Origin: Nocardiopsis sp. TSRI0078
GTDB taxonomy: Bacteria; Actinomycetota; Actinomycetes; Streptosporangiales; Streptosporangiaceae
DNA length: 64,000 nucleotides
Reading direction: 5' to 3'
NCBI RefSeq assembly: GCF_001905145.1
Contig: NZ_LWLB01000001.1
Span: 620,001 to 684,000 of the forward strand
The notes beneath the pieces were generated by a model. That model was not told where the DNA came from, did not search any database, and saw only the letters and a list, made by a program, of their open reading frames with translations. Position 1 is the stretch's first letter. The number at the start of each line of letters is the position of its first letter. Positions 36,432 through 44,435 of this stretch are shown piece by piece. The position numbers were made by a program, and so were the translations under genes.

Positions 36432-36710
36432 TCAGGGCAGGGACGCGAGTAACGACAACCACTCGCGGGTACCGAATCGCAGGACGTGCCCGTCCGGATG
36501 GTGGGAGTCCCGGAGGAGAACCCCGTCCGGTTTCCCCAGGGAGGCCTCACAGCAGTCGGCTTTCGCCCCGGACTTCGATGACTTACGCCATCCGGTGCCG
36601 TCGCGTCCGTCCCGCCAGATGGCACGTGCGTCGTCTCGCCCGGTCATCACTGGTTCGTCCCACCGTTTCTTCCGCGCGGACGGCAGCGGAATCTCCTCTT
36701 TTCCGGACAT
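36432..36710 (-). CDS. DUF397 protein
   Basis: 92 residues from ATG 36710, or 71 if the ATG at 36647 is used; neither has a good ribosome site. The DUF397 core G-W-R-K-S-S-K-S-G, C-C-E-A-S, the R-D-S motif in LLRDSHHPDGHVLRF and the closing F-G-T-R-E-W-L-S-L-L are all present. DUF397 proteins normally sit just downstream of an XRE/DUF5753 regulator and act with it (e.g. BldB/WhiJ-type pairs). Here none is adjacent; the gene is alone and antisense, between the NB-ARC/TPR and Trypco1 genes. The second Cys in the C-C-E is unusual (commonly N-C-V-E). Confidence 0.8.
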   Translation of the reverse strand: MSGKEEIPLPSARKKRWDEPVMTGRDDARAIWRDGRDGTGWRKSSKSGAKADCCEASLGKPDGVLLRDSHHPDGHVLRFGTREWLSLLASLP

Positions 36711-36784
36711 CTCTCAGTATTTTACTTTCCGAATCCCTCCACAGGAATGGCAAGTCCCCCCTACGAAGAACCCGTGAGGTCAAC

Positions 36785-37114
36785 GTGAACAAAGTGATCG
36801 ACTTCGTCACCGACGACGGAACCGTGGTCAGCATCGAGTCCGTCCCGGTCCGGCGCGAGGGCGCGTCCAACGTCTCCAAGAAGTCCGAGGACACCACCGG
36901 CGACAGGAGGCTCGACTCGGTCCTGCTCCGAATCCGAAAGGTCGCCGAATCCGTTTCCGGGCAGCTGCGTGAACTGTCCGAATCCTCCCGGGCCCCCTCG
37001 GAGACGGAGGTCGAATTCGGGGTGAGCGTGACGGCCGAATCCGGGGCCGTGGTCGTCAAGGGAGGTGCGGAGGCCACCTTCAACGTCAGGATGACCTGGT
37101 CGGGCCAGGGCTGA
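36785..37114 (+). CDS. Trypsin-co-occurring domain protein (Trypco1 / CU044_2847 family)
   Basis: 109 residues from GTG 36785 with GAGG six bases upstream. The N-terminal D-F-V-T-D-D-G-T-V-V-S-I-E-S-V-P-V and the C-terminal EVEFGVSVTAESGAVVVKGG, F-N-V-R-M-T-W are the family hallmarks. The family was named because it occurs next to trypsin-like proteases in predicted conflict systems. It is a small soluble protein with no catalytic motif, so it probably serves as adaptor, substrate or regulator of the protease. It lies 551 bases after the NB-ARC/TPR stop, separated by the antisense DUF397 gene, but is most likely part of the same functional locus. Confidence 0.85.
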   Translation: MNKVIDFVTDDGTVVSIESVPVRREGASNVSKKSEDTTGDRRLDSVLLRIRKVAESVSGQLRELSESSRAPSETEVEFGVSVTAESGAVVVKGGAEATFNVRMTWSGQG

Positions 37115-37123
37115 GAGGAGGCC

Positions 37124-37158
37124 GACGGCCCGGGTCGCGCGCCTCGACCCGGGCCGTC
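37124..37158. terminator. Bidirectional hairpin between Trypco1 gene and nrdB
   Basis: GACGGCCCGGGTCG and its exact complement flank a seven-base loop. It lies between two convergent genes. Confidence 0.75.
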
Positions 37159-37236
37159 CGTGTGGAAGGGGCCCTCCGGGGCTCCCGAGAAGAGGGGTTC
37201 CCCGCTCCGCCGACGCGGGGACCCCCGTCCGGTGGA

Positions 37237-38319
37237 TCAGTCCCAGTCCAGGCCGCCACCGGTCTGGTACTCGATCACGCGGGTCTCGAAGAAGTTCTTC
37301 TCCTTCTGCAGGTCCATCATCTCGCTCATCCACGGGAACGGGTTCTCCGTCTCACCGAAGATGGGCGCCAGGCCGATCTGCTCGGCACGGCGGTCGGTGA
37401 TGAAGTGCATGTACTTCTCACACAGCTCCGCGTTGAGGCCGAGCACGCCGCGCGGCATGGTCTCGCGGCCGTAGGCCACCTCCAGCTCGCAGGCCTCGGT
37501 GAGCATACTCCTGACCTCGGCCTGGAACTCCTCGCCCCACAGGTGCGGGTTCTCGATCTTGATCTGGTTGATCACGTCGATGCCGAAGTTCAGGTGGATC
37601 GACTCGTCGCGCAGGATGTACTGGTACTGCTCGGCGATGCCGACCATCTTGTTGCGGCGGCCCAGCGACAGGATCTGCGCGAAGCCGGTGTAGAACCACA
37701 TGCCCTCGAAGATCACGTAGAAGGCCACCAGGTCGCGCAGGAACGCCTGGTCGGCCTCCGGGGTGCCCGTGCGGAACTCCGGGTTCTCCAGGTTCTGGGT
37801 GTACTTGAGCGCCCAGGCGTCCTTGGCCGTGATCGACGGGACCTCCCGGTACATGTTGAACAGCTCGCCCTCGTCCAGGCCGAGGCTCTCGCAGATGTAC
37901 TGGAAGGTGTGGGTGTGCACCGCCTCCTCGAAGGCCTGGCGCAGCAGGTACTGGCGGCACTCGGGGTTGGTGAGCTGGCGGTACACGGCCAGCACGATGT
38001 TGTTGGCCACCAGCGACTCGGCGGTGGCGAAGAAGCCGAGGTTGCGCTTGAGCATCAGGCGCTCGTCCTCGGTCAGCCCGTCCTGGGACTTCCACAGCGC
38101 GATGTCGGCCTGCATGGCGACCTCGGTCGGCATCCAGTGGTTGTTGCAGCCCGCGAGGTACTTCTCCCACGCCCACGTGTACTTGAGCGGGAGCAGCTGG
38201 TTGACGTCGGCGCGGGCGTTGATCATCGCCTTGTCGTCGACGTTGACGCGCTCGGCGTCGCGCTCGATCTCGCCGAGGCCGCTGGTGGCGCTCGCGCTGT
38301 TCTCGGAAACTGCGGTCAT
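37237..38319 (-). CDS. nrdB: Ribonucleotide reductase R2 subunit, class Ic-like (Phe at radical site)
   Basis: 360 residues from ATG 38319; 87 further open codons upstream lack similarity. It provides the oxidant that starts ribonucleotide reduction in NrdA. Metal ligands by spacing to E. coli R2 are Glu101 (T-A-E-S-L-V-A-N-N), Glu132 and His135 (EEAVHTHTF), Glu206 (V-I-F-E-G-M-W), Glu240 and His243 ([10 protein letters not shown]). The 31-, 3-, 34- and 3-residue spacings match E. coli D84/E115/H118/E204/E238/H241. The position of the E. coli radical Tyr122 is Phe139, and Asp84 is Glu101. Both changes are hallmarks of class Ic (Mn/Fe) R2 as in Chlamydia. It follows nrdA after 187 bases. Confidence 0.95.
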   Translation of the reverse strand: MTAVSENSASATSGLGEIERDAERVNVDDKAMINARADVNQLLPLKYTWAWEKYLAGCNNHWMPTEVAMQADIALWKSQDGLTEDERLMLKRNLGFFATAESLVANNIVLAVYRQLTNPECRQYLLRQAFEEAVHTHTFQYICESLGLDEGELFNMYREVPSITAKDAWALKYTQNLENPEFRTGTPEADQAFLRDLVAFYVIFEGMWFYTGFAQILSLGRRNKMVGIAEQYQYILRDESIHLNFGIDVINQIKIENPHLWGEEFQAEVRSMLTEACELEVAYGRETMPRGVLGLNAELCEKYMHFITDRRAEQIGLAPIFGETENPFPWMSEMMDLQKEKNFFETRVIEYQTGGGLDWD

Positions 38320-38506
38320 CCTGGGGTTTTTCCGTTCTCCGGCCGTGCCGGACACGTCGTTTCTGGTGCAGGGCCGCGAAGGCGCCTCCGCGGCCCGGGT
38401 GCCGTCGCCCGAGAAGGGGCGTGGGCGGTCCCGTTCCCGGACCGCCCCGGCCGCCGGTGGCCGGGCGCTCCGCGAGGGGCGTGCCCCGGCCACCGGGACG
38501 GCGGTG

Positions 38507-41071
38507 CTACTGGCAGGCCTCGCACTCGGGGTCGTCGATCGAGCAGGCCTGGCCGTCGACGATCTCGAACTCGTCCTCACCCGAGGCGTTCGCGCCGCCG
38601 TCGCCGGGCACCGGGTTCGCGGACGGCGAGGGGGACGGGCTCGGGGACGGGGACGGCGAGGCCGCGGGGACGGCCGCCGGGGTGGCGGCGACCGCGTTGA
38701 GGCGGCCGTCGGTGCCCTTGAGCGTGCTCTTCTCCACGTGCGTGGCGCTCTGCGAACGCAGGTAGTAGGTGGTCTTGAGACCGGAGCGCCACGCCCGGCG
38801 GTACAGGGAGTCGAGCTTCCTGCCGCTGGGAGCCGCCATGTACAGGTTCAGCGACTGGGCCTGGTCGATCCACTTCTGGCGGCGCGAGCCGGCGTCCACC
38901 AGCCACTCCGGGTCCACCTCGAACGCGGTGGCGTACAGGGCCTTGAGGTCGTCCGGGACACGGTCGATGGCGCCGAGGCTGCCGTCGTGCATCTTCAGCG
39001 CGGAGACCATGTCGTCGTCCCACAGGCCGCGCGCCTTGAGGTCGCGCACCAGGTAGGGGTTGACCACGGTGAAGTCGCCGGACATGTTCGACTTGACGTA
39101 CAGGTTGCGGTAGACCGGCTCGATCGACTGGCCCACGCCGGTGATGTTGGCGATGGTCGCGGTCGGGGCGATCGCCATCACGTTGGAGTTGCGCATGCCG
39201 GTGGCCTTGACGCGCTCGCGCAGCGAGTCCCAGTCCAGGGTCTCGCCGCGGTCCATGTCCAGGTCGCCGCCGCGCGCCTCGGCCAGCAGCCGCAGCGAGT
39301 CGATCGGCAGCACGCCCCGGCTCCACAGGGAGCCCTCGAAGCTCTCGTAGGAGCCCCGCTCGGAGGCCAGCTCCATGGAGGCCTCGATGGCGTAGTAGCT
39401 GATCAGCTCCATGCTCTCGTCGGCGAAGGTCACCGCGCCCTCGGAGGCGAAGGGCGTGCGCAGCTTGAACAGGGCGTCCTGGAAGCCCATCAGGCCCAGG
39501 CCCACGGGGCGGTGGCGCATGTTCGCGCGGCGCGCCTCGGGGATCGTGTAGAAGTTCACGTCGATGACGTTGTCGAGCATGCGCACGGCGGTGCGGACGG
39601 TCTTGCGCAGGCGCTCGGCGTCCAGGCCGTCCGGGCCCACGTGCTGGGCCAGGTTGACCGAGCCCAGGTTGCAGACCGCGACCTCGTCGGCGCTGGTGTT
39701 CAGCGTGATCTCGGTGCACAGGTTGGAGGAGTGCACCACGCCCACGTGCTGCTGCGGCGAGCGCAGGTTGGCCGGGTCCTTGAAGGTGATCCACGGGTGC
39801 CCGGTCTCGAACAGCATGGTGAGCATGCGCCGCCACAGGTCGACGGCCGGGACCTTCCTGGAGACCTTGATCCGGCCCGCCTCGGCCTCGGCCTCGTAGC
39901 GGACGTAGGCCTCGGCGAACTCCGCGCCGTACTTGTCGTGCAGGTCGGGGACCTCGTCCGGCGAGAACAGGGTCCAGGTGCCGCCCTCCTCCACGCGCTT
40001 CATGAACAGGTCCGGAACCCAGTTCGCGGTGTTCATGTCGTGGGTGCGGCGGCGCTCGTCACCGGTGTTCTTGCGGAGGTCGAGGAACTCCTCGATGTCG
40101 ATGTGCCAGGTCTCCAGGTAGGCGCAGACCGCGCCCTTGCGCTTGCCGCCCTGGTTGACCGCGACGGCGGTGTCGTTGGCGATCTTCAGGAACGGGACGA
40201 CGCCCTGGCTCTTGCCGTTGGTCCCGCGGATGTGCGAGCCCAGGCCGCGCACCGGGGTCCAGTCGTTGCCGAGTCCGCCGGAGTACTTGGACAGCATCGC
40301 GTTGTTGCTGATGCCGTGGAAGATGGCGTGCAGGTCGTCGCCGACGGTGGTGAGGAAGCAGGAGGACAGCTGCGCCCGCACGGTGCCCGAGTTGAACAGG
40401 GTGGGCGTGGAGGCCATGAAGTCGAACGAGGACAGCAGTTCGTAGAACTCGATGGCGCGGGCCTCGCGGTCGTCCTCGTTGAGGGCCAGGCCCATGGCCA
40501 CGCGCATGAAGAACGCCTGCGGCAGCTCGTAGCGGACCTCGTCGCTGTGCAGGAAGTAGCGGTCGTAGAGGGTCTGGATCCCGAGGAAGGTGAACTGCTC
40601 GTCGCGCTCGGGGCGCAGCGCGGCGCCCAGGCGCTCCAGGTCGAACCCGGCCAGCGCGGGGTCGAGCTGGCCGAGGTCGATGCCGCGGCCGACGTAGGCG
40701 GCGAGGTAGGAGGCGTAGCGCTCGCCCATCTCGGACTGGCCGGCGGCGTCGGGGGAGCCGCTGATGAAGGTGAGGGCCTCGCGGCGCAGCTTGTCCAGCA
40801 GCAGGCGGGCGGCCACGTACGAGTAGTCGGGGTCCACCTCCACGAAGCTGCGGGCGGCCATGATCAGGGCCAGCTCCACCTCGGAGTCGGAGATCCCGGG
40901 GTAGAAGCCGCGACGGGCCTCGGTGAGGACCTTCTCCGCCGAAACACCGGTGAGCCGCGCGCAGGCCTCGGCTACGACGTGCTCGATCCGGTCGACGGCG
41001 GCGGGAGGGTTGCCGTCGTTGGTCGGTGCGGACCGAACGGATGCGGGCACGGCTTCGACGTCAAGGGTCAT
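38507..41071 (-). CDS. nrdA: Ribonucleotide reductase R1 (alpha) subunit, class I
   Basis: 854 residues from ATG 41071 (GGAG seven bases upstream). It reduces ribonucleoside diphosphates to deoxy forms. Visible are LSSCFL and V-A-V-C-N-L-G-S (active-site disulfide Cys pair), [11 protein letters not shown] (radical Cys with Asn/Glu), [17 protein letters not shown] (radical-path Tyr-Tyr) and the C-terminal redox tail [12 protein letters not shown]. Just before that tail is a Ser-Pro repeat (about (SP)6) followed by a Gly/Pro/Asn stretch, a flexible swinging arm longer than usual. A cobalamin riboswitch and a candidate NrdR box precede the gene. That suggests the class I enzyme is shut off when B12 allows a class II enzyme encoded elsewhere to work. 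Confidence 0.96.
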   Translation of the reverse strand: MTLDVEAVPASVRSAPTNDGNPPAAVDRIEHVVAEACARLTGVSAEKVLTEARRGFYPGISDSEVELALIMAARSFVEVDPDYSYVAARLLLDKLRREALTFISGSPDAAGQSEMGERYASYLAAYVGRGIDLGQLDPALAGFDLERLGAALRPERDEQFTFLGIQTLYDRYFLHSDEVRYELPQAFFMRVAMGLALNEDDREARAIEFYELLSSFDFMASTPTLFNSGTVRAQLSSCFLTTVGDDLHAIFHGISNNAMLSKYSGGLGNDWTPVRGLGSHIRGTNGKSQGVVPFLKIANDTAVAVNQGGKRKGAVCAYLETWHIDIEEFLDLRKNTGDERRRTHDMNTANWVPDLFMKRVEEGGTWTLFSPDEVPDLHDKYGAEFAEAYVRYEAEAEAGRIKVSRKVPAVDLWRRMLTMLFETGHPWITFKDPANLRSPQQHVGVVHSSNLCTEITLNTSADEVAVCNLGSVNLAQHVGPDGLDAERLRKTVRTAVRMLDNVIDVNFYTIPEARRANMRHRPVGLGLMGFQDALFKLRTPFASEGAVTFADESMELISYYAIEASMELASERGSYESFEGSLWSRGVLPIDSLRLLAEARGGDLDMDRGETLDWDSLRERVKATGMRNSNVMAIAPTATIANITGVGQSIEPVYRNLYVKSNMSGDFTVVNPYLVRDLKARGLWDDDMVSALKMHDGSLGAIDRVPDDLKALYATAFEVDPEWLVDAGSRRQKWIDQAQSLNLYMAAPSGRKLDSLYRRAWRSGLKTTYYLRSQSATHVEKSTLKGTDGRLNAVAATPAAVPAASPSPSPSPSPSPSANPVPGDGGANASGEDEFEIVDGQACSIDDPECEACQ

Positions 41072-41240
41072 ACAGCGGCTCCAAAACCTCAATAGAAGAG
41101 TCCCGGCGGGGAGGGGACACGAGAAGCGAGGTGCACGGTACCTCCGGCGGACCGGCGCACTGGGTGCGTACGGTCGTCGACCGGTGGATCGCGGCGGCTC
41201 ACCCTCGAAGCCCCGTCGTCGGCACACGCTCACGTGCGCA

Positions 41241-41397
41241 CCGGTGGCAGGTCTTCGGGCTCGTGGAGGTCACCGCTCCGGGACGTCCTCGGGGGTTCCC
41301 GGCGCCTGTGGCGGCCTCGTCTCCACTCACCGCTGCGGGGCAGCCCCGGATTCACACCGGATTCCCTCTTGCCTCACCTCGGGAGGTGAACCACCAG
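41241..41397 (-). ncRNA. Cobalamin (B12) riboswitch in the nrdA leader
   Basis: On the minus strand the conserved order is present. P1 CTGGTGG pairs with CCACCGG at the end. Then come GAATCCGGTGTGAATCCGGG, GCTGCCCCGCAGCGGTGAG, and the B12 box AGCCCGAAGACCTGCC at 41261-41246. About 170 bases of leader follow before the nrdA ATG as expression platform. An equivalent riboswitch controls the class I RNR operon of Streptomyces. Confidence 0.92.
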
Positions 41398-41405
41398 CGG
41401 GAGAG

Positions 41406-41421
41406 ATACTACATCTAGGGG
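41406..41421 (-). promoter_or_regulatory. Candidate NrdR box overlapping the nrdA promoter
   Basis: ATACTACATCTAGGGG (plus strand) resembles the 16-bp imperfect palindrome bound by the ATP-cone repressor NrdR. On the minus strand it overlaps a possible -10, TAGTAT, with TTCCAA 18 bases before it, just upstream of the riboswitch. A second box could not be placed confidently. Confidence 0.45.
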
Positions 41422-41454
41422 ATGGCGGGTTGGAACACCGCAAGATGATGGCGT

Positions 41455-41976
41455 GTCACTGATTTCTCAGGTTCTTCGACGACTGTCGAACGCACACTCG
41501 GAGCGTGGTATGGGGACCCGCGTCCACCCGCTCACCGCAGGCGTCACGCCTCGTCGGGGGCCGCTCGGGGGCGACTCGACACAGCCTAAGTCGTCACCGG
41601 GGCCGCCCGTGCCCGCCGCGCCCCCCGGGGCACCCTCCACACGTGTCACAGACCCGCCCACGGCGGCCCGGACGCGTCCGCGGAACCTGGCCACCCGGTC
41701 CCGGCCTCCGCCGTCCGGGGCCCGCACGGGCGGCCCGTGCGGAGAGTCGGCCCGGGCGTGTCGAAGGCCCCGCGGACGTCGGAAAGCTCACTCCCCGCGT
41801 CCGTCCGCCGGCCCGGAGCGCCGCGGCGGAGGAGGGGACGAAGCCCGAGGGCGTGACCGGGTCCCGCGACCGGACCCCGCGGGGCGGGAGGCCCCGCCGA
41901 CCGTGCCTCGGCCAGGACCACGGGCCCGGGGCGCGCGCCCCGCGCCCCGCGGGCCGCGCCGTCCCCGGCGACGGGG
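41455..41976. other. Non-coding gap upstream of nrdA
   Basis: About 520 bases between the nrdA promoter and the TPR gene. G+C-rich inverted repeats near 41920-41965 (GGGGCGCGCGCCCC-like) could end transcription of the TPR gene. No ORF shows convincing codon bias or similarity. Confidence 0.4.
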
Positions 41977-42540
41977 TCACGCCCCGTCGAGCCGCCGGTC
42001 CAGGGCGTCCTCGTCCAGCCCCAGGTCGAGGCGGATGCGAAAGCGGATCCGCAGCAGTTCCATCAGGAGGTCGTGGACGTAGGGCGAGGAGGCCAGGTCG
42101 AGGAAGCGGCCCGCGCCGGCCGTCGCCCACCGCTCGGCCCCCTCCATGTCGTCATGGGCGTACAGCGCCTCGGCGACGTGGATGTAGGTCTGCAGGCCCG
42201 GGGGCTCCTCCGCCTCCAGGCGCTTGAGGTGCGCGTAGGCCTGTTCGGCCTCGTCCAGGTTCAGCAGGGCCCCGGCGCTGAGTGCGCGCGCGTCGATCAC
42301 CGTGGGCCCTCCGTCGTCGATCGCCCGCTGGTAGGCAGCGCAGGCGCGCTCGAACTCCTGGGCGATCTCCCACTGCTCTCCCGCGCGCACGAAGAGTTCC
42401 GCGCGGGAGATCTCGCTTCCGGCGTCGACCCGGTTGGCCAGGTCCAGGAGCTGGGCGGCGACCGGTCCGTGCTCACCCGACCGAACGGCGTGGAATTCCA
42501 AACGGTCGAGTTCTGCCGTCGTCACGTGGGTCAACCGCAT
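41977..42540 (-). CDS. Small TPR-like protein
   Basis: 187 residues from ATG 42540, with AGGGG nine bases upstream; an ATG three codons earlier has the site too close. Residues about 25-150 form TPR-like helical pairs (RAELFVRAGEQWEIAQEFER; A-Y-A-H-L-K-R-L-E; Y-I-H-V-A-E-A-L-Y-A). No enzymatic motif is present. It follows the NYN-nuclease gene by 36 bases on the same strand, so the two are probably co-transcribed. It may be a scaffold for the nuclease (inference). Confidence 0.75.
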   Translation of the reverse strand: MRLTHVTTAELDRLEFHAVRSGEHGPVAAQLLDLANRVDAGSEISRAELFVRAGEQWEIAQEFERACAAYQRAIDDGGPTVIDARALSAGALLNLDEAEQAYAHLKRLEAEEPPGLQTYIHVAEALYAHDDMEGAERWATAGAGRFLDLASSPYVHDLLMELLRIRFRIRLDLGLDEDALDRRLDGA

Positions 42541-42576
42541 CGCCCCCATCCCCTACTCGCACTCCCATGCTCAAGG

Positions 42577-44241
42577 TCAGGGTCTGGCGCGCTCCAGTGC
42601 CTGCCAGAACCCCTGGCGCAGTCCGTCCCGAACCTCGTCACGCAACAGGTGGTCGATCGGCAGCGAGGAGCCCTGGAGCAGGCGCGCCTCCAGGTCGGAG
42701 GGCATCCTGGGTCTGCGGGCGAGGACGGCCTCCACCCACAGGGCGGGCGCCTCGCGAGCGATCGACTCCGCGAAGTCGTTCCCTTCTTTGTGCGCAACAT
42801 GCACCGCTTCGTCAACGGTATGCGCGGCGGGGTGCGTCTGCTGGGGATATCCAGGACTGGGACGCGGTTCCTGGTAGTTGCCGGTGTCGAACCGTTCGGC
42901 GTGCTCGGGACCAGTAGGCTGCGGCCCTCCGTAGGAGGAGACCGCTCCACCGCGGTGAGCGGTGTCAGTTTCCGTACTGGTCCCATAGGTAGGGTTTGCG
43001 TCGGACGCACCCCCGTAACCGGGATTGTCCCCGGCACCGAACCTCGGGTCCTGTGGTGGCCCGCTTCTCTGCGGTGGCGTGTGCCCCGGCTGCCCGTGCT
43101 GCCCCTCATGTGCGAACGAGCGCTGCGGCCCGGTCTCGCTCGCGAAGGACTGCTGCGGCCCCGTTCCGCCGTTGAAGGCCTGCTGCGGCCCCGTCATGGG
43201 CTGTCCCTGGCCGGGCCCCTGTCTGGAGGGAAGCCCGTAGCCCGACTGGTCGGCGCCGCGCATCGACGGGTGGCTCCCCGTGTGGGGGTACCCTCCCTGG
43301 GCGTTCTGGGACGGGTGGCCCCCGGTCATCGAGGCACCGGGATAGGCGCCGTTGCTCCCCCCGTTCGGCGGGGACTGCCCCCCGGAGGGGAACCCGTTGG
43401 CGTCGATGGCGCCGGGCTGCTGGCCCTCCGCGCCGGATCCGGCCAGGTGGTCGCCGCCGCGCTGCTGGGCGAGGCTCCGGCGCATGGCGCGCAACTGGTC
43501 CATGGCGTTGCCCTGGGGGACGGGCTGCCCGCCGGTCCCGGCGAACATCGCCTCCAGACCCGTGTCCGAGGAGGCGGCCGGCTCGACCCGGCTCCCGCCG
43601 GGCTGGGCCGCGACGGGCTGCCTCGGGGTCTCGGGCGCCGAACGGGCACGGCCGTTGGCGAACGGCGTGGTGGTCTTGGCCGCCGTCTCCTGGACGGAGC
43701 CGCCGCTGGAGAGCAGGTTGACGTGCGGGCGCAGGTGCCCCGCGCCGATCTCGATGAGGTCGTCGCACTCCCGGCGCAGGGCGCGGGAGATGGTCCAGTT
43801 CCCCTCCACGGAGATGTGCACGACGGTGACGCGCACACCCATGTCCTGTACGTCCGCGACGACGGAGGCCATGTCCTCGTCACCGCTGACCAGGACGGCG
43901 TCGCACAGGATGCCGGTGCGGGCCAGCGTGGTGAGGTCGCGCTGGACGTAGCTCTCCACGCCCTCGCGGCGGCCCGGCCTTATACGCGCGGCACGGAACT
44001 TGATGCCGGGGATGTCGGCGATGCCGTCCTGTTCCTGGGTCCGCCGGTCGTCGGCGACGGCCTCGTACCAGTAGCAGCGCAGGAGCGGCAGGCCGGTGCG
44101 GTCCCGCGCAACCTCGTTGAGGAACTGGACGAGACCGGTGTAATCCCAGGAGACGGAGTCCCGGTTGCGGGTTCCGTGCACGGCCATCGCGCCGTCCGCG
44201 AGAAGGTATCCCGCGTCAACGAACAACGCGCAGCGGTCCAC
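42577..44241 (-). CDS. NYN-domain (PIN-like) putative ribonuclease with long disordered region
   Basis: 554 residues from GTG 44241 (AAGGGGGC just upstream). Residues 1-175 are an NYN domain: A-L-F-V-D-A-G-Y-L-L, L-V-S-G-D-E-D-M-A-S-V-V and V-Q-D-M-G-V-R-V supply the acidic residues of a metal-dependent RNase. Residues about 200-480 are Gly/Gln/Pro/Ser-rich and probably disordered, with a near repeat T-G-P-Q-Q-A-F / T-G-P-Q-Q-S-F / T-G-P-Q-R-S-F. The last 70 residues are again ordered (W-V-E-A-V-L-A-R-R-P ... FWQALERARP). NYN proteins process or decay RNA. The disordered middle suggests condensate or multi-partner behaviour (speculative). A TPR gene follows. Confidence 0.82.
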   Translation of the reverse strand: MDRCALFVDAGYLLADGAMAVHGTRNRDSVSWDYTGLVQFLNEVARDRTGLPLLRCYWYEAVADDRRTQEQDGIADIPGIKFRAARIRPGRREGVESYVQRDLTTLARTGILCDAVLVSGDEDMASVVADVQDMGVRVTVVHISVEGNWTISRALRRECDDLIEIGAGHLRPHVNLLSSGGSVQETAAKTTTPFANGRARSAPETPRQPVAAQPGGSRVEPAASSDTGLEAMFAGTGGQPVPQGNAMDQLRAMRRSLAQQRGGDHLAGSGAEGQQPGAIDANGFPSGGQSPPNGGSNGAYPGASMTGGHPSQNAQGGYPHTGSHPSMRGADQSGYGLPSRQGPGQGQPMTGPQQAFNGGTGPQQSFASETGPQRSFAHEGQHGQPGHTPPQRSGPPQDPRFGAGDNPGYGGASDANPTYGTSTETDTAHRGGAVSSYGGPQPTGPEHAERFDTGNYQEPRPSPGYPQQTHPAAHTVDEAVHVAHKEGNDFAESIAREAPALWVEAVLARRPRMPSDLEARLLQGSSLPIDHLLRDEVRDGLRQGFWQALERARP

Positions 44242-44435
44242 TCCACCGCCCCCTTCCCTGTTGTCTCTGGGGCCATGTCCATGACCGGGGCACAGCCTAG
44301 CCAAGTCTGTATGGTTTTGCGTGCCCCTTGCCGACACAGAGAGTTATGGACCTGCTACGCGAAGGCGGGTCTTCGGGTGGTCGCGGGAGCACTCTCCGCG
44401 CGAGGGCCGCGGGAAAGTCGTGTGCGACCCGGACC

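Noticed and set aside
37763..41095. Plus-strand 1110-codon ORF
   Set aside because: Antisense to nrdB and nrdA, both with full catalytic motifs.
41434..41452. Second NrdR box next to the first
   Set aside because: The sequence at the expected helical distance is not a convincing palindrome.
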